A stretch of 64,000 nt of DNA from Betaproteobacteria bacterium (GTDB taxonomy: Bacteria > Pseudomonadota > Gammaproteobacteria > Burkholderiales > Casimicrobiaceae). Shown here piece by piece: positions 36,403 through 44,626 of the stretch. Positions within the stretch are counted from its first letter, which is position 1; each line of letters starts with the position of its first letter. Below the pieces are notes generated by a model that ran no database searches, was not told the origin of the DNA, and saw only the letters and a list, made by a program, of their open reading frames with translations. Where the stretch lies: assembly GCA_004293675.1 (NCBI GenBank), contig READ01000026.1, positions 1 to 64,000 of the forward strand. Reading direction: 5' to 3'. Both the position numbers and the translations under genes were made by a program.

Positions 36403-37956
36403 TCAGCGCTGCGCTACGCGCTTTGAGGACTCAGCAAACAAGCTCTTGTGCTCCTCCCGCAGCACATTTTTTTGCACTTTACCCATCGCGTTGCGTGGCA
36501 ATTCACTCACTACAAACAATCGTTTGGGTACTTTGAAATTCGCGATGTTGGCTTTGATCGAAGCGATCATCGCGTCGGCGTCGACAGCGTTTCCAGCTTT
36601 TGCGACGACGACCGCGACGACGGCCTCGCCAAAGTCAGGATGCGGCACGCCGATCACGGCCGATTCGGCCACGCCGGGCAAATCGTTGATGTAGCCCTCG
36701 ATCTCTGCCGGGTAGACGTTGTAGCCGCCGCTGATGATCAAATCTTTGCTGCGACCCACAATGGTGAAGTAGCCGCGGGCGTCGCGCTTGCCCACGTCAC
36801 CCGTCTTAAACCAACCGTCGCTCGTGAATTCCTCTTTTGTTTTTTCAGGCATTTGCCAGTAGCCGGAAAACACGTTGGGGCCGGTCACTTCTATGCCGCC
36901 GATTTCGTCAATCGCGCACTCCGCTGCGGCGTCGTTTCGTACTCGTACGCCAACCCCCGGCAGCGCGAATCCCACCGTGCCGCCGCGTCGTTCGCCATCC
37001 TCCGCGCGATACGGATTGGATGTGAGCATGACCGTTTCGCTCATCCCGTAGCGCTCAAGAATGGTGTGGCCCGTGCGCTCACGAAATGCGTTGAATGTTT
37101 CAATCAATAGCGGCGCAGAACCTGCAATGAACAACCGCATGTTGCGACACTGCGCCTTGGTCAACGAGGCTTCTGCAAGCAAGCGAACATAGAGCGTCGG
37201 AACGCCCATAAAGACTGTGGCGTCTGGCAATCGATTAACGACTGCTTGCGGTTCGAACTTGGCAAACCAAATCATCTTTGCGCCAGCTAGCAGCGCGCAA
37301 TGCGACGCCACAAACAAGCCGTGCACATGAAAAATTGGCAACGCGTGAATCAGCACGTCGCTCGCCGACCAGCCCCAGTAATCGAGGAGCGTGCGGGCGT
37401 TTGAGAGCAAATTACTGTGCGATAACATCGCGCCTTTGCTGCGCCCCGTGGTGCCGCTGGTGTACAGAATGGCGGCGAGATCCTGTGCGCTTTTCTGCGC
37501 AACCACATGCTCGGTGGAGTGACTGCGCGCGGCATCTAACAAAGTGCCGCTGCCGTCGTCGAGTGTGAAGCAATGAGCGACCTTGCAGCGTATGGCGATC
37601 GGTTCGATCCACGAGCGAGTTTTCGATGTGCAGACAAACACCGCCGGTTCGGCGTTCTCAATAAAGTAGGCAATCTCACCTGCTTGATACGCATTGTTCA
37701 GGGGCAAGTAAACGTAACCTGCACGAAGCACCGCTAAATAAAGCAGCAGCGCCTCAACGCTTTTTTCCGTTTGCACCGCTACTCGCGAACCCGCTGGCAA
37801 CTTGAGCGACGTGAGCAGATTGGCGAACTGCGCCGTGATCGTATCGATGTCGTGCCAAGAATAGGTGGCTCCGTTGTCGCCCGATTCGATGGCTACCGCA
37901 TCCGCGGACGCTGGAAACGCAGCGCGAATCGCTGCAAAAATGTTGTCGTTTTTCAT
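36403..37956 (-). CDS. matB: Malonyl-CoA synthetase, AMP-forming
   Basis: A 517-residue adenylate-forming ligase, predicted to make malonyl-CoA from malonate, CoA and ATP. The AMP-binding motif is ILYTSGTTGRSKGAMLSHSN (about residues 166-185). Also present are ERYGMSETVMLTSNPY, the hinge GYFTIVGRSKDLIISGGYNVYP and the C-terminal catalytic Lys in LPRNAMGKVQKN. The N-terminal TYSWHDIDTITAQFANLL and ALLLYLAVLRAGYVYLPLNN fit MatB-type enzymes better than other acyl-CoA ligases. No malonate transporter or malonyl-CoA decarboxylase gene is adjacent. Confidence 0.85.
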   Translation of the reverse strand: MKNDNIFAAIRAAFPASADAVAIESGDNGATYSWHDIDTITAQFANLLTSLKLPAGSRVAVQTEKSVEALLLYLAVLRAGYVYLPLNNAYQAGEIAYFIENAEPAVFVCTSKTRSWIEPIAIRCKVAHCFTLDDGSGTLLDAARSHSTEHVVAQKSAQDLAAILYTSGTTGRSKGAMLSHSNLLSNARTLLDYWGWSASDVLIHALPIFHVHGLFVASHCALLAGAKMIWFAKFEPQAVVNRLPDATVFMGVPTLYVRLLAEASLTKAQCRNMRLFIAGSAPLLIETFNAFRERTGHTILERYGMSETVMLTSNPYRAEDGERRGGTVGFALPGVGVRVRNDAAAECAIDEIGGIEVTGPNVFSGYWQMPEKTKEEFTSDGWFKTGDVGKRDARGYFTIVGRSKDLIISGGYNVYPAEIEGYINDLPGVAESAVIGVPHPDFGEAVVAVVVAKAGNAVDADAMIASIKANIANFKVPKRLFVVSELPRNAMGKVQKNVLREEHKSLFAESSKRVAQR

Positions 37957-37980
37957 AGCAACTATTTTGCAGCGAAGCGC

Positions 37981-38367
37981 TTAGCGCTTGCTCTCGATCA
38001 GCTCAATTTTGTAGCCATCGGGGTCTTGCACAAAGGCGATCACCGTGCTTCCACCTTTGACGGGCCCGGCTTCACGCGTCACGTTTCCGCCCGCCGCCCG
38101 AACCGCTGCACAGGTTGTCGCTGCACTGTCAACGGCGATAGCGATGTGGCCGAACCCACCGCCCATTTCGTATTCCGAAACACCGTAGTTGTAGGTCAAT
38201 TCAATCACCGCGCCGTGGCTTTCGTCGCCGTAACCAACAAATGCCAGCGAGTACTTTTGCTCCGGTCGATCGGTCGTTCGAAGCAACTCCATGCCCATCA
38301 CGCGGGTGTAGAAATCGATAGAGCGTTGCAAATCGCCAACGCGGAGCATGGTGTGGAGGATGCGCAT
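37981..38367 (-). CDS. gloA: Lactoylglutathione lyase (glyoxalase I)
   Basis: A 128-residue metal-dependent lyase converting the methylglyoxal-glutathione hemithioacetal to S-lactoylglutathione. The metal ligands are visible as His in LHTMLRV (near residue 5), Glu in [12 protein letters not shown], His in FGHIAIAV and Glu in YKIELIESK. The length is that of the bacterial nickel-type enzyme. ATG 38367 gives the usual [13 protein letters not shown] start. It lies 24 bases downstream of, and separate from, the matB start, so it is probably co-transcribed with matB. Confidence 0.92.
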   Translation of the reverse strand: MRILHTMLRVGDLQRSIDFYTRVMGMELLRTTDRPEQKYSLAFVGYGDESHGAVIELTYNYGVSEYEMGGGFGHIAIAVDSAATTCAAVRAAGGNVTREAGPVKGGSTVIAFVQDPDGYKIELIESKR

Positions 38368-38512
38368 AGGTTCGGTTATCAAAGGATTGAAAGCGATATG
38401 TTAGGGCCGGTCGCTTCGCAATGGCGAGTTCGTAAGCGCGGGCCGCTCGTTGATCGTTCGCCTATCGCGGTAAGCTTGTCACGTTTCTCAATGAACGAAC
38501 ACAGGAAACCCT

Positions 38513-38983
38513 ATGAAACCCAACATCGGAATCAGTGACAAAAATCGTAAAGTCGTGACGGATCTGCTCGCGGATTTACTGGCCAACGAAGTGGCACTTT
38601 ATGTGGCGACTCGCGGCGCACATTGGAATGTGGTCGGCCCCAATTTCGGCGCCCTGCATAAGTTTTTCGAAGATCAGTACGAAGCGCTCGATGACATTCT
38701 CGACGACGTTGCCGAGCGCATGCGCGCATTGGGCGCGACCGCACCAGCGACTGTCAGTGCGTACGCGCGAGCCAAGAGCATTGACGATGGTGCGGGCAGC
38801 GCCAAAGGTGCCAATGCGATGGTCGCGAGCCTGCTTCAAGCGCACGAAACGATCATCAAGCAGTTGCGCAAGGCCGAGGATGTGGCTGATGAAGCAGGCG
38901 ACTCGGGTACCGAAGATTTTCTGACCGGCTTAATGGAACAGCACGAGAAAATGGCTTGGATGTTGCGGGCGCATTTGCAGTAG
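38513..38983 (+). CDS. dps: Dps-family DNA-binding ferritin
   Basis: A 156-residue ferritin-like protein that stores iron, using peroxide as oxidant, and protects DNA in stationary phase. The inter-subunit ferroxidase ligands are in TRGAHWNVVGPNF (His), FFEDQYEALDDILDD (Asp, Glu) and the paired helices that follow. The four-helix length is standard. The N-terminal tail is short (MKPNIGISDKNRK), so DNA binding through the tail is uncertain. It has its own transcription unit with an AGGA site. Confidence 0.92.
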   Translation: MKPNIGISDKNRKVVTDLLADLLANEVALYVATRGAHWNVVGPNFGALHKFFEDQYEALDDILDDVAERMRALGATAPATVSAYARAKSIDDGAGSAKGANAMVASLLQAHETIIKQLRKAEDVADEAGDSGTEDFLTGLMEQHEKMAWMLRAHLQ

Positions 38984-39014
38984 ATCTTTTCTCTGAGCAC
39001 AGCTATTTAATGGA

Positions 39015-39102
39015 AGGCCACGTGAAATATGGCATTCAGAGAGTTTGATAAGACTTTCATTAATATTTAAAAATCGCTGAAAGACCATATTTCTTATGGC
39101 CT
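39015..39102. repeat. 88-bp paired-arm intergenic element, copy 5
   Basis: Left arm 39015-39033 (AGGCCACGTGAAATATGGC), core 39034-39083, right arm 39084-39102 (reverse complement AGGCCATAAGAAATATGGT). Fifteen of 19 arm positions agree. The core has TTTAAAAATCGC. It begins 31 bases after the dps stop, between convergent dps and the oxidase gene. Confidence 0.85.
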
Positions 39103-39167
39103 TGTTAGATTAAGCTGCGTATCACTATCTCGTTTCCAGCGATTCGTGCCGATTTTTCAGTTTGCCG

Positions 39168-42100
39168 TCACGGTTTTCGCTCGGACGTCGTCAACTGCTG
39201 AGCAAGAACCCGCACCACATGCCTCGCCTCGCGCTCTGCGCCGTCGTGAATTTGGTGTCGGCAACTGGTGCCATCGGCGACGATGATGGCTTCGGGTGCG
39301 TTGCGGATGGTTGGAAGTAGTGAGAGCTCGGCCATTTGTATCGATACGTTGTAGTTTTTGGCCTCGTAGCCGAATGCGCCCGCCATGCCGCAACAGGAGC
39401 TCTCGATCAGCGTTGGTTTTGCGCTTGGAATCAAGCTGAGCACAGCGAGAGTGGGGGAAATCTCGGCGAACGCTTTTTGATGGCAATGACCGTGGACCAG
39501 TATGGGTTGAGTCGTGGGTTGCAGTTTTGATTTCAGTGATTCGAGCTTGCCTGCCTTGGCTTCGCGCTCCAGGAATGTCTCGATGAGCATCGCATTGTCA
39601 GCAACGCGCTGCGCCCGTTCGCCCAACCGCAGGGTGAGCATTTCGTCTTTCAACGTGAATAGACAGCTCGGCTCCAAGCCCAGAATTGGAATGCCGCGTT
39701 TGGCGAAGGGTGTGAGCGCATCGAGAAGTTGCTCGGCCCGTTTTTTGGCTTCGTCGACCATACCGACGGCGAGAAACGTTCGGCCGCAGCATAGGTTTCC
39801 CGATTCGCCAGTTGGTTTTTGGGCAATGTGGATTTGGTAGCCTGCAGCGGTCAAAACACGAATCGCAGCGTCTACGTTTTCGGGTTCGAATGCGGCGTTG
39901 AAGGTGTCGATGAAGAGGGCGACTTGGGGCGTGTGCTCCGCGCCTTTTGCCGAGGAAATTCGCAATGAGATTGCCTCGTTTCGATGAGAAAACCATCCCC
40001 ACCCTAGCCCTCCCCTTGAAGGGGAGGGAACAGAGTCGCGCCATGCGGTGTCGCTTCGCCACATCGGCAGCGTTCGCTTTGCTGAAAACCCCAGCGTGCG
40101 CTCCATGATCCACGCCAGTGCCGGCATGCGATTTCGCAAGTTGAGTAGCCAGGAAAAACGGGCGGCTATCGGTGCGTAGTCGGGCAGATAGGCGATCAGT
40201 TTGTCGCTCAGCGTGAAGCCGTGTTTCGCGTGGTAGTGATGCAGATGTTCGATCTTCATCTTGGCCATGTCGACGCCCGTGGGGCAATCGCGTTTGCAGC
40301 CTTTACAGCTCACACAGAGCGCTAGCGCGTCGTGCACTTCGTCGCTTGCAATGCCGTCGATACCGAGCTGCCCGGAAACGGCCATTCGAAGCGTGTTAGC
40401 ACGACCCCGAGTCGAATCAATTTCGTCGCGAGTCACTCGATAGCTCGGGCACATCGTGCCTGCGTCGAATTTTCGGCAGTGACCGTTGTTGTTGCACATT
40501 TCAACGGCCTTAGCAAAGCCCTCGGCTGCATCACCGCCGGTCTCAGGGGCTGTGGTTTGCTCGGTCACTGGATCGTTTTGCACGTCCCACGTGCGCCAGT
40601 CGAGCGCAGTTTTAATGGGAATGGTTTTGTAGGTTGGTTGATACCGAAACAGCGATGCATCGTCCATCTTGGGTGTGTCGACGATCTTGCCAGGATTGAA
40701 CAAATGGTTCGGATCAAATTCGTTTTTGATCGCCCGAAACGCATTCGAAATCGCTGCACCGTACTGCCATTCGATCCATTCGCCACGACACAAACCATCG
40801 CCGTGCTCGCCGCTATACGCGCCCTTAAATTTGCGAACTAACGCGCTCGCTTCTTCGGCGATAGCGCGCATTTTCGTCGCGCCGTCACGACGCATGTCAA
40901 GGATTGGGCGAACGTGCAGCGTGCCGACGCTGGCGTGTGCGTACCAAGTGCCGCGCGAGCCGTGTTTCTGAAACACTTCGGTGAGCGCTGCGGTGTATTG
41001 CGCAAGGCTCTCAAGCGGCACGGCGCAGTCTTCGATGAAGCTGACTGGCTTGCCGTCGCCCTTCAAGCTCATCATGATATTGAGCCCCGCTTTTCGGACT
41101 TCCCACAGATTTTTTTGCGGCGCATCGTCGACCAGCTGCACCACGGCGTTATGCAGACCCAGTGAGGCGATTAGCTCGTCTAGTTGCTTAAGCTTTGCGC
41201 TGAGCTCATCTTTGGTTTCGCCCGAAAACTCCACTAGCAAAATGGCATCGGGTTTGCCGATCAACGCGCTTCGAATGGTTGGTGCAAACGCGGGGTTGGT
41301 GAGCGAGAGCTCAATCATCGTTCGATCAACCAATTCCACCGCCGTGGGTCCGAGTTTGACGATGTGCTGCGCGCTATCCATTGCTTGGTAAAAGCTTGGA
41401 AAGTTGACGACCCCGAGCACTTTGTTTCGCGGCAAGGGTTGCAGCGCGAGCGTGATGGATTTGGTGAACGCGAGCGTGCCTTCAGAGCCGACCAGCAGGT
41501 GCGCTAAATTGACGCTGCCGTCGGTGGTGTACGGCCGTTCGCTTTGATTGCAAAAGATATCTAAGTTGTAGCCCGCAACACGGCGCATCACCTTCGGCCA
41601 GAGGCGTTCGATGTCGGCACGATGTTGTATCGCCAGCGACCCGGTCAGCGTGCCAATTTTCTTTGCACGACCGACAGCCTGCTTGACATCACCGAACGCA
41701 GCGACGTGACCGTCAGCGAGCCACGCTTCGATACCCAAAACGTTATGCACCATGTTGCCGTACGCAATGGAGCGCGAGCCGCACGAATTGTTGCCGGCCA
41801 TGCCGCCCAGTGTGGCCTGCGCGCTGGTCGAAACATCGACCGGAAACCATAGACCGTGGGGTTTCAAAAAAGCATTGAGGTGATCGAGCACGATCCCCGG
41901 CTCTACCGTAACTGTTTGCGCAACCTTGTCGAAAGCGAGCACGTTTCTGAGGTGTTTCGTGTTGTCGATGACCAGAGCGACACCTGTAGTTTGGCCGCAC
42001 TGCGACGTGCCGCCGCCGCGAGCGAGGATGGGCGCTTTCAGGTCTCGAGCGATGTCGATCGCGCTGGCAACATCTGCGCTCGACTTTGGTACAAATACAC

Positions 42101-42254
42101 CGATAGGCGTTTGCTGATAGATCGATGCGTCGGTTGCGTAGCGGGCTCGATCGGCATCGCTAAACAGCACCTCACCTGCCGTGTGTTGTCGTAGCCGAGT
42201 GGCGAGTGTGTCGCTTTCAGGGAGTTTTGGCGATTCGGATGTAAATGCGATCAT
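39168..42254 (-). CDS. YdiJ-type FAD-linked oxidase with Fe-S and CCG domains
   Basis: A 1028-residue 2-hydroxyacid dehydrogenase-like protein. The N-terminal FAD domain has ILARGGGTSQCGQTTG (about residue 77) and LGGMAGNNSCGSRSIAYG. The middle has the FAD-oxidase C-terminal region with GEHGDGLCRGEW. A ferredoxin-type segment reads ALCVSCKGCKRDCPTGVD. C-terminal CCG motifs are NLCCGRTF, HGHCHQKAF and SSCCGMAGAFGYE. E. coli YdiJ is reported to oxidise D-2-hydroxyglutarate; glycolate or lactate are alternatives. ATG 42254 is used. An apparent in-frame repeat insertion at about 39945-40045 lies between the Fe-S and CCG parts. Divergent from an aminotransferase gene. Confidence 0.85.
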   Translation of the reverse strand: MIAFTSESPKLPESDTLATRLRQHTAGEVLFSDADRARYATDASIYQQTPIGVFVPKSSADVASAIDIARDLKAPILARGGGTSQCGQTTGVALVIDNTKHLRNVLAFDKVAQTVTVEPGIVLDHLNAFLKPHGLWFPVDVSTSAQATLGGMAGNNSCGSRSIAYGNMVHNVLGIEAWLADGHVAAFGDVKQAVGRAKKIGTLTGSLAIQHRADIERLWPKVMRRVAGYNLDIFCNQSERPYTTDGSVNLAHLLVGSEGTLAFTKSITLALQPLPRNKVLGVVNFPSFYQAMDSAQHIVKLGPTAVELVDRTMIELSLTNPAFAPTIRSALIGKPDAILLVEFSGETKDELSAKLKQLDELIASLGLHNAVVQLVDDAPQKNLWEVRKAGLNIMMSLKGDGKPVSFIEDCAVPLESLAQYTAALTEVFQKHGSRGTWYAHASVGTLHVRPILDMRRDGATKMRAIAEEASALVRKFKGAYSGEHGDGLCRGEWIEWQYGAAISNAFRAIKNEFDPNHLFNPGKIVDTPKMDDASLFRYQPTYKTIPIKTALDWRTWDVQNDPVTEQTTAPETGGDAAEGFAKAVEMCNNNGHCRKFDAGTMCPSYRVTRDEIDSTRGRANTLRMAVSGQLGIDGIASDEVHDALALCVSCKGCKRDCPTGVDMAKMKIEHLHHYHAKHGFTLSDKLIAYLPDYAPIAARFSWLLNLRNRMPALAWIMERTLGFSAKRTLPMWRSDTAWRDSVPSPSRGGLGWGWFSHRNEAISLRISSAKGAEHTPQVALFIDTFNAAFEPENVDAAIRVLTAAGYQIHIAQKPTGESGNLCCGRTFLAVGMVDEAKKRAEQLLDALTPFAKRGIPILGLEPSCLFTLKDEMLTLRLGERAQRVADNAMLIETFLEREAKAGKLESLKSKLQPTTQPILVHGHCHQKAFAEISPTLAVLSLIPSAKPTLIESSCCGMAGAFGYEAKNYNVSIQMAELSLLPTIRNAPEAIIVADGTSCRHQIHDGAEREARHVVRVLAQQLTTSERKP
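39993..40029 (-). repeat. C/G-rich repeat inside the YdiJ-like coding region
   Basis: On the minus strand this reads TCCCTCCCCTTCAAGGGGAG followed by GGCTAGGGTGGGGATGG. It closely matches the intergenic repeat at 53649-53687. It encodes VPSPSRGGLGWGW, a low-complexity segment out of character with the flanking protein. No stop or frameshift results. Confidence 0.75.
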
Positions 42255-42341
42255 GCAGTGCTTGATGAGAAATCGAAACAAAAACCCGACTGGGTGGTTA
42301 AACCCATTATCCTGCGAGCTACTCGCCCATTGCCCAATTCC

Positions 42342-43529
42342 ATGCTCAAACTGAACCATCATCCCGCCGGCCGCCATCAACTCGCCATCCCCGGACCGTC
42401 GCCCGTGCCCGATCGGATCCTTCGGGCGATGAGCTTGCCAACGATTGATCACCGCGGCCCGGAATTTGCCGATCTGGGCTTTAAGGTGCTCGCAGACTTA
42501 AAGAAAGTCTTTAAGACCGAGCATCCGGTCATCATCTATCCGGCTTCGGGTACGGGCGCTTGGGAGGCTGCGCTGGTTAACGTCCTCTCGCCGGGCGATC
42601 ATGTGGTGATGTACGAATCAGGGCAGTTTGCGGCGCTCTGGAAGAAAATGGCAGATCGGCTCGGTGTCACGTCCGAGTTTTTGGGATTGCCTGGCCTCGA
42701 AGGATGGCGGCGCGGCGTGCAAGCCGATTTGATCGAGGCGCGATTGCTGAAAGACACACAACACCAAATCAAAGCGGTGTGCGTGGTTCACAACGAAACC
42801 TCAACCGGTGTGACTAGCCATATCGCAGAGGTACGGGCAGCGATCGATCGCGCCAAGCATCCGGCATTGTTGTTGGTCGACACCATTTCGGGACTAGCGT
42901 GCGCTGATTACCGCCACGACGAATGGGGCGTTGATGTGACCATTTCGGGCTCGCAAAAGGGCTTGATGTTGCCGCCAGGTATTTCGTTTAACGCCGTCTC
43001 GCCCAAAGCGATTGCGGCGAGCCACAGTGCGAAGTTGCCCAAAGCGTTTTGGGCGTGGGACGAGATGATTGAGTTCAATAAAACGGGCTATTTCCCCTAC
43101 ACGCCCAACACCAATTTGCTCTATGGATTACACGAAGCGCTCGACATGATTTTGGGCGAGGGGTTGGAGCAGGTGTTCGCGCGTCACGAGCGATTGGCGC
43201 GGGCGTGTCGCGCCGCGGTCAACGCTTGGGGCTTAGAAATCCAATGCGCTGATCCAAGCGTTTATTCGCCCGTGCTCACCGGCGTGATGATGCCCGACGG
43301 CGTTGACGCCGATCAGGTTCGCAAAATCATTTACGAGCGATTCGACACATCGCTCGGAACGGGCCTCGGCAAAGTCAAAGGCAAGATGTTTCGCATCGGA
43401 CACTTGGGCGAATGTAACGACGTGTCGCTGCTTGGCACGCTCTGTGCTGTGGAAATGGGGTTGCAAATTGCGGGTGTACCGATCAAACCTGTGGGCGTCA
43501 ACGCGGCGATGGCCTGCCTGGCTAATTAA
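42342..43529 (+). CDS. Serine-glyoxylate-type aminotransferase (class V)
   Basis: A 395-residue fold-type I enzyme of the alanine/serine-glyoxylate aminotransferase group. The start MLKLNHHPAGRHQLAIPGPS leads into VPDRILRAMSLPTIDHRGPE. The substrate and PLP regions are IIYPASGTGAWEAALVNVL and LLVDTISGLACADY, with the Schiff-base lysine in TISGSQKGLMLPPGISF. The end has the substrate-binding Arg in FRIGHLGECND. ATG 42342 excludes an unlikely 28-residue leader. It lies divergent to the oxidase gene over an 87-base shared promoter, suggesting linked 2-hydroxyacid/glyoxylate metabolism. Confidence 0.9.
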   Translation: MLKLNHHPAGRHQLAIPGPSPVPDRILRAMSLPTIDHRGPEFADLGFKVLADLKKVFKTEHPVIIYPASGTGAWEAALVNVLSPGDHVVMYESGQFAALWKKMADRLGVTSEFLGLPGLEGWRRGVQADLIEARLLKDTQHQIKAVCVVHNETSTGVTSHIAEVRAAIDRAKHPALLLVDTISGLACADYRHDEWGVDVTISGSQKGLMLPPGISFNAVSPKAIAASHSAKLPKAFWAWDEMIEFNKTGYFPYTPNTNLLYGLHEALDMILGEGLEQVFARHERLARACRAAVNAWGLEIQCADPSVYSPVLTGVMMPDGVDADQVRKIIYERFDTSLGTGLGKVKGKMFRIGHLGECNDVSLLGTLCAVEMGLQIAGVPIKPVGVNAAMACLAN

Positions 43530-43648
43530 ATTGCCATGCTGAACGTTGCGATTATTCCGACATAATGGGGGGAACAATCCGGAGTCGTGATCGTTTCTTC
43601 TTGCTGATAGCGGGTCGAATACAACAAATTAAAAGAGGAGCTGAGGGT

Positions 43649-44281
43649 ATGAAAATAGTCGTCTTCCGCAAATGTTTGATCGCTTTAGCGTTCGCGTTTG
43701 GGTTATTCAATTCGTCGGTGGTTTCAGCGCAACCCATCTGCTCTGTGGGCGATCATGTAAGCGTCTATTGGTCAAAGCCCGGTCAAGAAGGTCGGTGGTT
43801 CCCCGCAACTGTGGTGCAGGTCAACGACACGCGGACCAGCTGCTTCGTTCGCTATACAGGCTTCGGCTCTGAATGGGACGAATGGGTCGGGGATGGACGC
43901 CTTAAACGCGTGTCTGCACCGACGCCTGTCCATGCACCAGTCCCATCTGTCGTGCCAATACCTGCGCCAGCGCCCGCACCAGTTGCGCGCCAAGGCTTCG
44001 AGTACCGGGTAGCCCACGTCAACACTCAGGGTAAAAATTGGGTGTTTGTGCACGTGAACACACGTTTCTTTGCCGTAGATCAGGCGACCACTCGCAAGTT
44101 CTACACCGACCTTCAGTCGTGTGTGCGAGGCGCAAAGATGGCTGGCGATGTAGTTGCCGTCGGCGTTATTCACGATCAGTTTCGGTTTTGGGGACCCACC
44201 CAGTGGCGTAACTACCTCAGCACGCTGGATATGAACTGGGTTAATGCCCGAATTAACAAGAAGATGACTTGCTACTTTTAA
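43649..44281 (+). CDS. Secreted protein with Tudor/agenet-like domain
   Basis: A 210-residue exported protein. The signal peptide runs from MKIVVFRK to VVSAQP. It is followed by a small beta-barrel-like region (about 30-85) containing GDHVSVYWSKPGQEGRWFPA and GSEWDEWVG. This matches the Tudor-knot/agenet pattern, known in chromatin-binding proteins and also in some bacterial secreted proteins. A Pro/Ala-rich linker (APVPSVVPIPAPAPAPV) leads to a C-terminal domain of about 85 residues that I do not recognise. GAGG site before ATG 43649. Binding partner unknown. Confidence 0.65.
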   Translation: MKIVVFRKCLIALAFAFGLFNSSVVSAQPICSVGDHVSVYWSKPGQEGRWFPATVVQVNDTRTSCFVRYTGFGSEWDEWVGDGRLKRVSAPTPVHAPVPSVVPIPAPAPAPVARQGFEYRVAHVNTQGKNWVFVHVNTRFFAVDQATTRKFYTDLQSCVRGAKMAGDVVAVGVIHDQFRFWGPTQWRNYLSTLDMNWVNARINKKMTCYF

Positions 44282-44332
44282 CGGCATTTTTCTCGGCGAG
44301 CATCCGCTCTAGCTTTTTGCTGCGATGCAACG

Positions 44333-44338
44333 TATAAT
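44333..44338 (+). promoter_or_regulatory. Consensus -10 box upstream of DEAD-box helicase gene
   Basis: TATAAT is a perfect -10 hexamer. No good -35 is found 17 bases upstream. If used, transcription would start near 44345 and give a leader of about 280 bases before the helicase ATG. Confidence 0.5.
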
Positions 44339-44400
44339 TATGGACTTCGCTTGAAAAAGTGATTTCTTTATTCGCTGAATAGTGCATCGCCCCGCAATGA

Positions 44401-44480
44401 GGCGGAAGTCTCCGTGAAAACGGCTACTGACTTCCCGAGCGAGAGAAACGGCCTGAATCAGGCACCGTTTTCTTCTCGCA
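44401..44480 (+). promoter_or_regulatory. Structured 5' leader of DEAD-box helicase mRNA
   Basis: Two strong hairpins can be drawn. The first is nested: GGAAGTC (44404-44410) pairs with GACTTCC (44429-44435), enclosing CCGT-GAAA-ACGG (44412-44423), which has a GAAA tetraloop. The second is GAGAGAAACGG (from 44441) pairing with CCGTTTTCTTCTC, with GCCTGAATCAGGC pairing inside it. No T tract follows the second hairpin, so a terminator is not indicated. Cold-shock helicases often have regulated long leaders; a role in that is inferred. Confidence 0.5.
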
Positions 44481-44626
44481 CTTAGTTCGCAATTGTTGGT
44501 CGACGCGTTTTTCTTCGTTTGTCACCAACAATTTGCTCCTTAAAAAGAAAAGGTCGCCGCCGTGCGCTGCGCTCGACTGCCGTTTCGGTGTGTCGCGTGT
44601 GCTCGTGTCGCGAGAACGTATTCGCT

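Noticed and set aside
36448-38538. Long plus-strand frames opposite matB and gloA
   Set aside because: Both minus-strand genes carry full family motifs; the plus frames show His/Arg-rich antisense composition.
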